From contig JAXLXF010000025.1 of NCBI GenBank assembly GCA_046328125.1, positions 51,618-115,617 of the forward strand: a DNA stretch of 64,000 bases, written 5' to 3'. The notes under the pieces are model-generated. The model worked only from the letters and a program-made list of their open reading frames with translations, was not told the origin of the DNA and did no database searches. Both the position numbers and the translations under genes were made by a program. Positions 26,626 through 34,183 of the stretch are shown piece after piece. The DNA comes from JADZEM01 sp046328125 (GTDB taxonomy: Bacteria > Chloroflexota > UBA6077 > JACCZL01). Within the stretch, counting starts at the first letter, position 1; the number at the start of each line of letters is the position of its first letter.

Positions 26626-27497
26626 TCAGACAAGAAGAGCTCGGTCAGGCGGTCACCGCACGGCCGGCCACGGGGTCCAGGCTACGCATTCGGCCTGGCG
26701 CGATCGGCGGCTACGCCATCCTGGTGCTGCTCTCGCTGATCTACCTGATCCCCTTGATGTTCGTGTTTTTCGTCTCGCTGATGTCGAGCCGCCAGTTCGC
26801 CCTCAACGCGGCCTCGATCCCAGACCCGATCATGTGGTCCAACTACCCGACCGCCTGGGTAAAGGGCGCCTTCAACACCTACTTCGTCAACACGCTCGTC
26901 TACACGTTCTCGGTCGTGATCGGGACGCTGACCATCGCCACGCTGGCGGCGTATCCGATTGCGCGCGGCCACATGCGCGGCAGCAACGGCTTCTACATCC
27001 TGTTCCTGTCCGGCATCCTGCTGCCGGCCGGCATCATTCCGCAGTTCTTCATCCTCCAGCAACTGGGGCTCTACAACACCCAGTTTGGCTACATCCTGCT
27101 CTGGTGGAGCCGGATCGCGCTGCCGATCTTCGTGCTGACCGGCTTCATCAAGAGCATCCCCTCCGAGCTGGACGACGCGGCGGCCATCGACGGCTGCCCG
27201 TACATCCAGTACGTCTTCCAGATCGTGGTGCCGCTGCTGAAGCCGGCCCTCAGCGTCGTGGGGCTGATCGTGGCGATCCGCGTCTGGAACGACGTGATCG
27301 GCCCGGTCATCTTCCTGCCCTCAACCGCGATCAAGCCGATCTCAGCCGGGCTGCTCCAGTTCTTCGCCGAGAACGCCGCCGAGTGGACGCTGATCGCGGC
27401 GGCCATCGCGATCACGGCCTCGCCGCTGGTGCTGCTCTACCTGTTCACCCAGCGGTACATCATCGCCGGCATGACCAGCGGCGCCCTCAAAGGCTGA
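26622..27497 (+). CDS. sugar ABC transporter permease (MalG/UgpE-type)
   Basis: GTG 26622 overlaps the stop of the first permease in GTGA and follows GGGAGG (26609-26614). The 291-aa product has six membrane segments and the EAA loop SELDDAAAIDGCPYIQYVFQ, ending in the MalG-like QRYIIAGMTSGALKG. It completes the pore of the importer. Confidence 0.9.
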   Translation: MIRQEELGQAVTARPATGSRLRIRPGAIGGYAILVLLSLIYLIPLMFVFFVSLMSSRQFALNAASIPDPIMWSNYPTAWVKGAFNTYFVNTLVYTFSVVIGTLTIATLAAYPIARGHMRGSNGFYILFLSGILLPAGIIPQFFILQQLGLYNTQFGYILLWWSRIALPIFVLTGFIKSIPSELDDAAAIDGCPYIQYVFQIVVPLLKPALSVVGLIVAIRVWNDVIGPVIFLPSTAIKPISAGLLQFFAENAAEWTLIAAAIAITASPLVLLYLFTQRYIIAGMTSGALKG

Positions 27498-27558
27498 CCG
27501 GCCACCGATTATTCGTGGCACCGCATCAGGACTGGTCGAGTTTAGAGATAGAACAGTT

Positions 27559-27987
27559 TCAGACGCCGAGATGAAGCAGGAGCGTCTCGGTTGTCCAGGT
27601 CGGAACGCCGCACCCCAGGAAGTCGGCGTCCGCTGTCCAGATCCCCGACTCCAGCGTCAACGCAAGGGCAACGGTCGGCCAGTCATTCTCGTCACGCGGC
27701 ACCCGCCGTCTGGCTATGGATTGCCACTGAACATAGGTAGATTCGGGCCCGACGACGACGAATCTCTCTACCAACGCAAGTGCGTCGCGAAGCGCGATGG
27801 CTGCCTCATGCGAACTGAAACGACCACGGAGCTCGCCTGCTGCCACTCGCCTCGGTAGCTCATGACGTACCTCTGACCATGCGTGGGCACTGAGATTGAG
27901 CGACAGCGCGGGGTTAGAAATGAGGTTGACGCCCCGCGCGCGCAGCAGTTCGGCGACCAGCACGCTGGCATCAGCAGCGAGCTCCAC
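27559..27987 (-). CDS. PIN-domain toxin
   Basis: A GTG start gives 142 aa. PIN landmarks are the early acidic residue in LAADASVLVAELL (Asp6), Glu39 or so in AHAWSEVRHEL, and the C-terminal acidic pair in ESGIWTADADFLG. PIN toxins are Mg-dependent RNases that cut tRNA or mRNA. The gene starts 1 nt after the antitoxin stop, the usual toxin-antitoxin arrangement. Confidence 0.8.
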   Translation of the reverse strand: MELAADASVLVAELLRARGVNLISNPALSLNLSAHAWSEVRHELPRRVAAGELRGRFSSHEAAIALRDALALVERFVVVGPESTYVQWQSIARRRVPRDENDWPTVALALTLESGIWTADADFLGCGVPTWTTETLLLHLGV

Positions 27988-27988
27988 G

Positions 27989-28243
27989 TCAATCTCGATC
28001 TACAGCCACGCTTGCAGCGTTGAGACTGTCGAGCATCTCGTCGTCAAGCCAGCCTTTTGCACGGAGATCAGCCAGCCGATGCTGAAACGCCGCCACCGCG
28101 GCCCGATCTGCCTCGGGGTCGCGGTGCTTCTTGGGCACGAAGTGGCCCACAACTTCACCATCGCGCTCGACGGCGTAGGTCTCACCCTCACCGAGCTGCT
28201 CGTCACTCTGATTCAGCAAGTCGCGAATGTCGATGCGTTTCAC
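27989..28243 (-). CDS. antitoxin of the PIN pair (Phd/prevent-host-death-like)
   Basis: The 84-aa acidic protein begins KRIDIRDLLNQSDEQLGEGE followed by YAVERDGEVVGHFVP, a pattern seen in Phd/YefM-type antitoxins, whose N-terminal half binds DNA. The C-terminal helix, LDDEMLDSLNAAS, would neutralise the toxin. Transcribed with the PIN gene. Confidence 0.72.
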   Translation of the reverse strand: MKRIDIRDLLNQSDEQLGEGETYAVERDGEVVGHFVPKKHRDPEADRAAVAAFQHRLADLRAKGWLDDEMLDSLNAASVAVDRD

Positions 28244-28287
28244 GTTCGCTTTCCCGGCTGATGCGTTCGATGTAGTGTATCACCAAC

Positions 28288-28482
28288 TCAGGCGCGCGCC
28301 TTGAAGACCGCTCGGTAGCTCGGTTGCTGCGCGCCCCCCAGGAAGCCGAGCGGACGCCACCCCTCCACCACCACCGAGACCAGCTCCCAGCCGGCCGCGC
28401 CGTAGCCGTTCAGGATCTCGTCCAACTGGTCGCGCTGCGTGGCCGGAATGCTGACTGTCTTGTACTGCCACTTCTCGGGCAT
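28288..28482 (-). CDS. DUF4177-like small protein
   Basis: The ATG at 28482 gives 64 aa starting MPEKWQYKTVSIPATQRDQL, with the motif YGAAGWELVSVV. It shares the MP-KW-Y opening and GWEL-VV core with the gene at 9678-9863. It lies 44 nt upstream of the PIN antitoxin-toxin pair on the same strand. Function unknown. Confidence 0.7.
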   Translation of the reverse strand: MPEKWQYKTVSIPATQRDQLDEILNGYGAAGWELVSVVVEGWRPLGFLGGAQQPSYRAVFKARA

Positions 28483-28633
28483 CGCCGTCCTCCTGACGTC
28501 CGTCGGGCGGGACCGTACCCGTTCCGGCGCGGCGCCCGCCACGAGACCGCATCGTGAGCCGCCACGAGACCGCATCGCGAGCTGGCAGCCGCCCGAGTCA
28601 GACGACGTGACCAGACCACGGACCAGCCCTGCC

Positions 28634-28663
28634 TTGACACGCGCTCCCCGGGCCAGCTATTGT
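28634..28663 (+). promoter_or_regulatory. promoter of the sulfur-assimilation cluster
   Basis: A perfect -35 TTGACA (28634-28639) is followed after 18 nt by TATTGT (28658-28663), 4/6 to consensus. An inverted repeat GTCGG/CCGAC lies downstream at 28685-28699 and could be an operator. The predicted transcript start is about 28670. Confidence 0.55.
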
Positions 28664-28914
28664 CTACTCAATCGGTCAATAACGTCGGATTACCCGACGG
28701 CCCGGCAGCCCGGGGGTGCATTCTGGCAAGCCTCGACCCGACCCAGCCTGACGACCTGAACGCGCTCGTCGCCGAGTTGACGCGCCTCCTCGACGGGATG
28801 CGGCACGGCTCGGTCACGGTGATCGTCCAGGACGGGCGGGTCGTCCAGCTCGACGCGACCCATAAAGTGCGGCTTGCAGGCACCTCTGGACCGCGACGGC
28901 AGGAATCCCGCTAA
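28660..28914 (+). CDS. YezD-like (DUF2292) small protein
   Basis: The C-terminal two thirds, LTRLLDGMRHGSVTVIVQDG followed by RVVQLDATHKVRL, is the YezD/DUF2292 pattern, a small domain often next to sulfur-assimilation genes in other bacteria. The annotated TTG start (84 aa) overlaps the predicted -10 box and lies upstream of the predicted transcript start. Translation therefore may begin further down, but no ATG or GTG is in frame before residue 47. The family has no assigned activity. Its location supports a role in sulfur metabolism. Confidence 0.65.
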   Translation: MSTQSVNNVGLPDGPAARGCILASLDPTQPDDLNALVAELTRLLDGMRHGSVTVIVQDGRVVQLDATHKVRLAGTSGPRRQESR

Positions 28915-28938
28915 ATCTTCGGGAATATCTAGTCAATC

Positions 28939-29047
28939 ACTCGTGTTACTCGGATTACTCGCAAGCACACCGGGCGCCACGCTGCTGTTGGCGCCTCGGC
29001 TGACCAGACCTCTGGAGGCCGGACTGGGATTCTTCCCGTCCGGCCTC
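28939..29047 (+). promoter_or_regulatory. structured leader before the sulfite reductase gene
   Basis: Three ACTCG motifs recur at exact 9-nt spacing (28939, 28948, 28957), possibly a protein-binding array. They are followed by two hairpins: GGCGCCA/TGGCGCC (28973-28979 and 28989-28995) and GAGGCCGGAC/GTCCGGCCTC (29015-29024 and 29038-29047), the second a perfect 10-bp stem ending 32 nt before the start codon. I do not recognise a known riboswitch here. Confidence 0.4.
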
Positions 29048-29079
29048 GTGCGTGTTCAGATCGAAGGGAAGGGAGTGAG

Positions 29080-30774
29080 ATGAGCGAGCCGACCAACGGC
29101 GGAGCGGGCAACCCTCCGGGCGCGCGGCCGGTCAGGGTCACACCTCGGCCCGAGGCTGCGACGCGCGCCGCCCCGGACTGGGATCTCGTCCGCAAGCGCA
29201 ACAACGTCGAGAAGCTGAAGCACGAGAAGCACCCGCTCGAAATCCTGGGCGAAGTCCCCGAGCTTGGCGAGCGCGACTACAACGACATCTCCGAAGAGGA
29301 CATGGTCCGCTTCCAGTGGTACGGCCTGTACCACGACAAGCCGAAAGTCGGCCTGATGATGCTGCGGATCAAGATCCCGGCCGGCCAGCTCAACCCCGAC
29401 CAGTTGCGGGTCATCGGCGAGCTCTCCCACAAGTTCGGGCGGGATTACGCCGAGCTCTCGACGCGCCAGACGATCCAGCTCCACTGGCTGCGCATCCGCG
29501 ACCTGCCCGAGGTCTTCTCGGCGCTCGCCAGCGTCGGGATGACCTCCAAGGGCGGCTGCGGCGACGCGGTCCGCAACGTGACCGGCTGCCCGGTCGCCGG
29601 CCTGGACCCGCGCGAGCTGTTCGACTGCCGCGACGAGATGAACGCTCTCGTCAGCTACTTCATCAACCACGACGAGTACCTGGACCTGCCGCGCAAGCAC
29701 AAGATCTCGATGGCGACCTGTCCGGATCAGTGCAACGCCCCCGAGATCAACTGCATCTCGTTCGTCGGCACCGAGAAGGACGGCCGGACAGGATTCGCGG
29801 TACGCGTCGGCGGCGGCCTCTCGTCCACGCCGCGCATCGCCCGCGACCTCGGCGTCTTCGTCCCGGAAGGGCAGGCGATCGAAGTGGCCCGCGCCATTCT
29901 GGACGTCTGGCGCCACGACCTCAAGTACCGCGTGTCGCGAGCGAAAGCCCGCCTCAAGTTCCTGGTGGACGACTACGGCGCCGAGGGCGTCCGCAAGGCC
30001 GTCGAGGACCGGCTCGGCCGCCAGCTCGAAGACGGCACGGCGCCCGACTCGTCCGGCGAGCGCGTGGATCACCTCGGGCCGCACCCGGCCAAGGACGGCA
30101 ACCTCTATATCGGCGTGCCGGTCTTCGCGGGCCAGATCAACGCCGACCAGGCCGTCGCCATCGCGGACCTGGCGGCCTCCTTCGGCGGCGACATCCGCAT
30201 CACCCGCCAGCAGAACTTCATCCTGACCGGCGTCCCCGCCGAGCGCAAGGACGAGGTGATCGGCAAGCTCGCGGAGATCGGCTTCGACCTGGACGTGCAC
30301 AAGCTGCGCGGCACCAGCGTCGCCTGCACCGGCCAGCCGCTCTGCAACTACGCGGTGGCCGACACCAAGCCGAAGATGCGCGAGATCGTAGAGCGGCTGG
30401 AGTCGAAGTTCGGGACGGCAGTGGACGGGCTCAGCCTGGGTGTGGACGGGTGCCCGCACGCCTGCGCCCACCACTGGATCTCGGACATCGGGCTTCAGGG
30501 CACCACGGCGCGCGGCGACGGCGTCACCAAGCTGGAGGCGTACGAGGTCTACCTGCGGGGTGGCCTCGGCTCGGACGCCACCATCGGGCGGCCGATCCTG
30601 CGCCGCGTGCCGGCTGCCGAGGCGGTGGAGACGGTCGAGCGGCTGGTCACGGGCTGGCTCGAAAAGCGAGAGCACGGCGAGTCGTTCCAGGCGTTCGCGC
30701 GCCGGACGGCTGATGAAGACCTGATCGCGCTGGCACGTGGGGCCGGAGCGGTCGCGACTGTGGGGAGAGGGTAA
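29080..30774 (+). CDS. ferredoxin-type sulfite (or nitrite) reductase
   Basis: The 564-aa protein has two repeated ferrite-reductase-like halves and siroheme/[4Fe-4S] motifs: Cys416 and Cys422 in ACTGQPLCNYA, and Cys458 and Cys462 in GCPHAC. The N-terminal half has STRQTIQLHW, the siroheme-contacting pattern. The single-subunit, ferredoxin-type form reduces sulfite to sulfide or nitrite to ammonia by six electrons. The adjacent cysH and cysC genes favour sulfite. ATG 29080 is preceded by GGGAAGGGAG. Cytoplasmic. Confidence 0.88.
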   Translation: MSEPTNGGAGNPPGARPVRVTPRPEAATRAAPDWDLVRKRNNVEKLKHEKHPLEILGEVPELGERDYNDISEEDMVRFQWYGLYHDKPKVGLMMLRIKIPAGQLNPDQLRVIGELSHKFGRDYAELSTRQTIQLHWLRIRDLPEVFSALASVGMTSKGGCGDAVRNVTGCPVAGLDPRELFDCRDEMNALVSYFINHDEYLDLPRKHKISMATCPDQCNAPEINCISFVGTEKDGRTGFAVRVGGGLSSTPRIARDLGVFVPEGQAIEVARAILDVWRHDLKYRVSRAKARLKFLVDDYGAEGVRKAVEDRLGRQLEDGTAPDSSGERVDHLGPHPAKDGNLYIGVPVFAGQINADQAVAIADLAASFGGDIRITRQQNFILTGVPAERKDEVIGKLAEIGFDLDVHKLRGTSVACTGQPLCNYAVADTKPKMREIVERLESKFGTAVDGLSLGVDGCPHACAHHWISDIGLQGTTARGDGVTKLEAYEVYLRGGLGSDATIGRPILRRVPAAEAVETVERLVTGWLEKREHGESFQAFARRTADEDLIALARGAGAVATVGRG

Positions 30775-31577
30775 TGGCGGTCGAGATCCGGGACGAGCAG
30801 AGGATCGTGTTCGACGACTGGGAAGCGGGTGAGCTCGCGGTCGAGTACGACGACCGCGAGCCGCAGGAAGTGATCGAGTGGGCGCTGACGACGTTCGCGC
30901 CCAGGCGGATCGCGGTCTGTACCTCGTTCCAGGTCGACGGCATGGCGATCCTCGACATGGCGTGGCGGATCGACCCGAACGTCCGCGTCTTCACGGTGGA
31001 CACCGGCAAGCTGCCCCGCCAGACGCTCGAATTGATCGACCGCATCCGCGACCACTACAGCATGGACGTCGAGGTGTACCACCCTGACGATGCCGAGGTC
31101 GCCAGGATGACCGGCCAGCACGGCGACGAGCTGTACCTGAAGTCGGTGCCGCTGCGCCTGACCTGCTGCGACGTTCGAAAGGTCCGCCCGTTGGTGCGCG
31201 TCCTGGGCGACCTGGACGGCTGGATCACCGGCCTGCGCCGCGACCAGTGGGCGACGCGCTCGAACATCCGCAAGATCGAGATCGACCACGACCACGGCGG
31301 TCTAATCAAGGTCAACCCGCTGGCGGACTGGACCGAGGAAGAGGTCTGGGACTACGTCCGCGCGAACGGCGTCCCCGGCAACACCCTCTACGACGAGGGG
31401 TACAAGACGATCGGCTGCGCGCCCTGCACCCGGGCCGTCGAGCCGGGCGCCGAGCAGCGCTCCGGACGCTGGTGGTGGGAGAAGGGCGCCCCGAAGGAGT
31501 GCGGCATGCACTGCGCCGTCGAGACGGGCGGGTTCGAGCACGAGCTCGAGGTGATCGTCGGTGCCCACCGAGACTGA
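30774..31577 (+). CDS. cysH: adenylyl-/phosphoadenylyl-sulfate reductase
   Basis: ATG overlaps the sulfite-reductase stop (TAATG). The 267-aa product has the nucleotide-binding fold (VCTSFQVDGMAILDM) and the catalytic ECGMH motif (Cys243). It also has Cys131-Cys132 and Cys215-Cys218, the CC/CxxC set that holds a [4Fe-4S] cluster in reductases using APS. This is seen directly and argues for APS rather than PAPS as substrate. It makes sulfite for the preceding gene product. Confidence 0.9.
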   Translation: MAVEIRDEQRIVFDDWEAGELAVEYDDREPQEVIEWALTTFAPRRIAVCTSFQVDGMAILDMAWRIDPNVRVFTVDTGKLPRQTLELIDRIRDHYSMDVEVYHPDDAEVARMTGQHGDELYLKSVPLRLTCCDVRKVRPLVRVLGDLDGWITGLRRDQWATRSNIRKIEIDHDHGGLIKVNPLADWTEEEVWDYVRANGVPGNTLYDEGYKTIGCAPCTRAVEPGAEQRSGRWWWEKGAPKECGMHCAVETGGFEHELEVIVGAHRD

Positions 31578-32046
31578 CGAGGGCTCTGGCACCTTCCTGG
31601 AGCTCCTGCCTGCCGAGCAGGAGATCCTCCGGGAGGACGTGCCGGCCTTTGCGCGGACGCTGAAAGACCCGACTTCACGGGAGCGCTACGCAGCGCTCGG
31701 GGAGGCCGTGGAGTCGGGCAGCGTCCCGGCGGAGCTGATGGGCGCGCTCGAAACGATGCTGGAGCTGGCACTCCAGACTCGCGCGGTCCGGCGCCGACAC
31801 GGGCCAGACGCCGAGCGCGCCCTCTCCGACCTCTTCTTTCGGACGGATCGCGGATCGGCGCTGCGTCAAGCCGCCCGCGACGTCAACCGCGCCCTCGAAG
31901 CGCTGGTCGGACAGAACATCGAGAACATTTCGGTCAGCGCCGCGCCCGGACGGCACACCATCTCCATCAATACCGACCGCGCCCACCTGACCCTCTCCAT
32001 CGATCGAGGCGGCATTCAGGTGGACCGCGTCGAGGTCGGCGGCTGA
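31561..32046 (+). CDS. hypothetical protein in the sulfur operon, 161 aa
   Basis: A GTG start overlaps cysH by 17 nt, so the two are translationally coupled. The product is mostly helical and acidic in its first 110 residues, then has a beta-rich tail (ISVSAAPGRHTISINTDRAH and LTLSIDRGGIQVD). No family was recognised and there are no Cys residues for metal binding. Its fixed position between cysH and cysC suggests a helper in sulfur reduction, which is inference only. Confidence 0.6.
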   Translation: MPTETDEGSGTFLELLPAEQEILREDVPAFARTLKDPTSRERYAALGEAVESGSVPAELMGALETMLELALQTRAVRRRHGPDAERALSDLFFRTDRGSALRQAARDVNRALEALVGQNIENISVSAAPGRHTISINTDRAHLTLSIDRGGIQVDRVEVGG

Positions 32047-32089
32047 CCTCCTGCGCACACTCTTCAGGGAAACGAGTAGCAAGCACGCC

Positions 32090-32644
32090 ATGAGCACAGG
32101 ATTCACGGTCTGGTTCACCGGCCTCTCCGGCGCCGGCAAATCGACGCTTGGGCAGGCCGTCGCGGAGCAGCTCCGCACACGGGGGCAGGCCGTCGAAGTG
32201 CTGGACGGCGACGTCGTCCGCACCAACCTCTCGAAGGGGCTCGGGTTCAGCCGTGAGGACCGCGACACCAACATCCGGCGGATCGGCTTCGTCGCCAAGC
32301 TACTGACCCGCAACGACGTCGGCGTGGTCGTCGCCGCGATCTCGCCGTACCGCGCCGTCCGCGACGAGGTGAAGGCGGATATCGGCGCCTGCGTCGAGGT
32401 GTTCGTGCGCTGCCAGATCGACGAGCTGATCCGCCGCGACGTGAAAGGGCTCTACGAGAAGGCGCTGCGCGGCGAGGTCTCCCACTTCACCGGCGTCTCG
32501 GACCCGTACGAGGAGCCGCTGCACCCTGACGTCGTGGTGGACACGGCCCAGGAGCCGATCGAGCACTCTGTGGACAGAGTGCTGACCGCCCTGGAACGGC
32601 TCGGCTACTTGCCAGCCGCCGTCGAGCCGGCGGTCAGCCGGTAG
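32090..32644 (+). CDS. cysC: adenylylsulfate kinase
   Basis: The 184-aa product matches APS kinase: P-loop GLSGAGKST (11-19), LDGDVVRTNLSKGLGFSRED, NIRRIGFVAKLL and the GLYEKALRGE/TGVSDPYEEP lid region. It phosphorylates APS to PAPS. Having both an APS-type reductase and an APS kinase suggests PAPS is also made for other uses such as sulfation. No ATP sulfurylase gene is in the window. Confidence 0.92.
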   Translation: MSTGFTVWFTGLSGAGKSTLGQAVAEQLRTRGQAVEVLDGDVVRTNLSKGLGFSREDRDTNIRRIGFVAKLLTRNDVGVVVAAISPYRAVRDEVKADIGACVEVFVRCQIDELIRRDVKGLYEKALRGEVSHFTGVSDPYEEPLHPDVVVDTAQEPIEHSVDRVLTALERLGYLPAAVEPAVSR

Positions 32645-32694
32645 CCGGTCCGACAGCTTCGACCCGCGGGCATTGCCGATCCCGGTCCCTCGTC

Positions 32695-32800
32695 GGGGGA
32701 TGAATCCCCCGCCTACAATCATGGCGTCGCGCTGCGACGCCGAAGCACGCCGTCCTGTCGCAGAGCGACAACTGATTGTAGACGTGGGCTTCAGCCCACG
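32695..32800. repeat. multi-hairpin intergenic element
   Basis: Five inverted repeats occur in about 106 nt: GGGGGA/TCCCCC (32695-32710), outer CTACAATCA (32713-32721) with TGATTGTAG (32773-32781), and inside it GCGTCGC/GCGACGC (32724-32740) and TGTCGC/GCGACA (32756-32770). After these comes CGTGGGCT/AGCCCACG (32783-32800). It may be a dispersed repeat or structured RNA; it also could terminate the cysC message. Confidence 0.5.
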
Positions 32801-32827
32801 GCGGTAGCTCTGCGGTACGATCCCCAT

Positions 32828-33427
32828 GTGACTCACCCGACCGACTCGCCGTCCGAACGACCCGCCGCTCCAGCGCCCGCCCTGCCGGAGCTGCGGACGC
32901 CCCGTCTGCTGCTCCGCCCGCCGACGCTGGACGACGCCGACAGCTACTTCGAGATGATCAACGACCCGGAGCTCAACCGCTTCGGCTCCGGCCGCACCGT
33001 CTCGCGCGAGATGGCGACGCAGACCGTCAGGCAGATCGTCGCGCGTCAAGGCGAGCGACGGCTGGAGCTGGTGGTCACACTCGACGGTCCCGTCATCGGC
33101 CGGGTCATGCTCGTGGTCGATCCGCCGAACCGGTCCGCGTCGGTCGGCTACGGCCTTCTGCCCGCGTACTGGGGGCGCGGTCTGGCAACCGAGGCGACGA
33201 CCGCCACCGTCGCCTACGTCTTCGAGCGGCTCAGCCTCGACCGGGTCTGGGCCAGGGCCGACCCGCGCAACGTGGCTTCACTGCGGGTGCTAGAGAAGGT
33301 CGGGATGCAGCGCGAGGGTCTGCTCCGCAAGGAAGTGCTCCGACGCGGCGAGCGCGTGGACCGGGTCTACTACGGCCTGCTGCGTGAAGAGTGGGCCGCG
33401 CTGCGGTCCGTGGACCCGGTGACATGA
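32828..33427 (+). CDS. GNAT acetyltransferase (RimJ/RimL type)
   Basis: The 199-aa protein from GTG 32828 has the Acetyltransf_3 pattern: LRTPRLLLRPPTLDDADSYF, then VGYGLLPAYWGRGLATEA with the acetyl-CoA-binding loop, and NVASLRVLEKVGMQREG. Such enzymes acetylate protein N-termini, amino acids or antibiotics. An N-terminal Pro/Ala-rich tail of about 25 residues is variable. Substrate unknown. Confidence 0.85.
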   Translation: MTHPTDSPSERPAAPAPALPELRTPRLLLRPPTLDDADSYFEMINDPELNRFGSGRTVSREMATQTVRQIVARQGERRLELVVTLDGPVIGRVMLVVDPPNRSASVGYGLLPAYWGRGLATEATTATVAYVFERLSLDRVWARADPRNVASLRVLEKVGMQREGLLRKEVLRRGERVDRVYYGLLREEWAALRSVDPVT

Positions 33428-33557
33428 GCCGACACGACGCGCACGATACCAGGGCGCACGCCGGTGGCAGCGGCGCTCGACCGGACGGTAAGATTTCAGG
33501 TCACCTGTGTGAAGCGAACGACCACGCCTTCGAGAGAGGGCCAGGCGAGGAAGACGC

Positions 33558-33857
33558 GTGCTCAAAATCAGGTTGCGCCGGACCGGCGCCCGCAAGAAGC
33601 CAAGCTATCGTATCGTGGTTGCCGAGTCCACGGCGCCGCGTGACGGCAAATACGTCGAGATCATCGGGACGTACGATCCGCTGACCGATCCTGCCACCGT
33701 CAAGCTCGACGGCGACCGCGCGAAGCACTGGCTGAGCGTTGGCGCCCAGCCGACCGAGCGCGTGGTCAAGCTGATGGCCCGCGAGGGGCTGGTCGAGGCG
33801 CCCGCTCGCCCCGCCGGCGCAGCGGCGACCGCATCCGCCGAGGGCGACGACGAGTGA
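33558..33857 (+). CDS. rpsP: 30S ribosomal protein bS16
   Basis: A GTG start gives 99 aa with the bS16 hallmarks MLKIRLRRTGARKKPSYRIV and ERVVKLMAREG, plus a short Ala/Glu-rich C-terminal tail. It is a small-subunit assembly protein. It heads the rpsP-khpA-rimM group typical of bacteria. Confidence 0.95.
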   Translation: MLKIRLRRTGARKKPSYRIVVAESTAPRDGKYVEIIGTYDPLTDPATVKLDGDRAKHWLSVGAQPTERVVKLMAREGLVEAPARPAGAAATASAEGDDE

Positions 33858-33930
33858 TCGCGTCGGCTCCCGGTGAGCCGACGCACCCATATTCGCCAGG
33901 TTCCAGAGCGAAGAGAGGCTAGCCCGTCCG

Positions 33931-34158
33931 ATGCGCGATCTCGTCGAGTACCTGACCCGGTCACTCGTCTCCCAGCCTGACGCCGTTCAGGTGGAAGAGG
34001 TCGAGGCCGGGCGCGTGACCGTCTACGAAGTGAGCGTCGCCGAGGAAGACGTCGGGAAGATCATCGGCCGCCAGGGCAAGGTGATCCGCTCGATTCGCTC
34101 GGTGGTCAAGGCCGCCGCGACGCGCGCCGGCACGCGCGTCGACGTCGACGTCGTCTGA
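33931..34158 (+). CDS. khpA: KH-domain RNA-binding protein KhpA
   Basis: The 75-aa product has the type II KH signature GKIIGRQGKVIRSIRSVVKA, including the GxxG loop (GRQG). KhpA binds RNA, often with KhpB, and influences cell size and translation. It lies between rpsP and rimM as in many bacteria. Confidence 0.92.
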   Translation: MRDLVEYLTRSLVSQPDAVQVEEVEAGRVTVYEVSVAEEDVGKIIGRQGKVIRSIRSVVKAAATRAGTRVDVDVV

Positions 34159-34183
34159 CCGATCGAGCCGGGGTGCTCGCGCC

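Noticed and set aside
29316..30713. 465-aa frame overlapping the sulfite reductase gene
   Set aside because: It is Arg-rich low-complexity in another frame of a gene with clear siroheme and Fe-S motifs.
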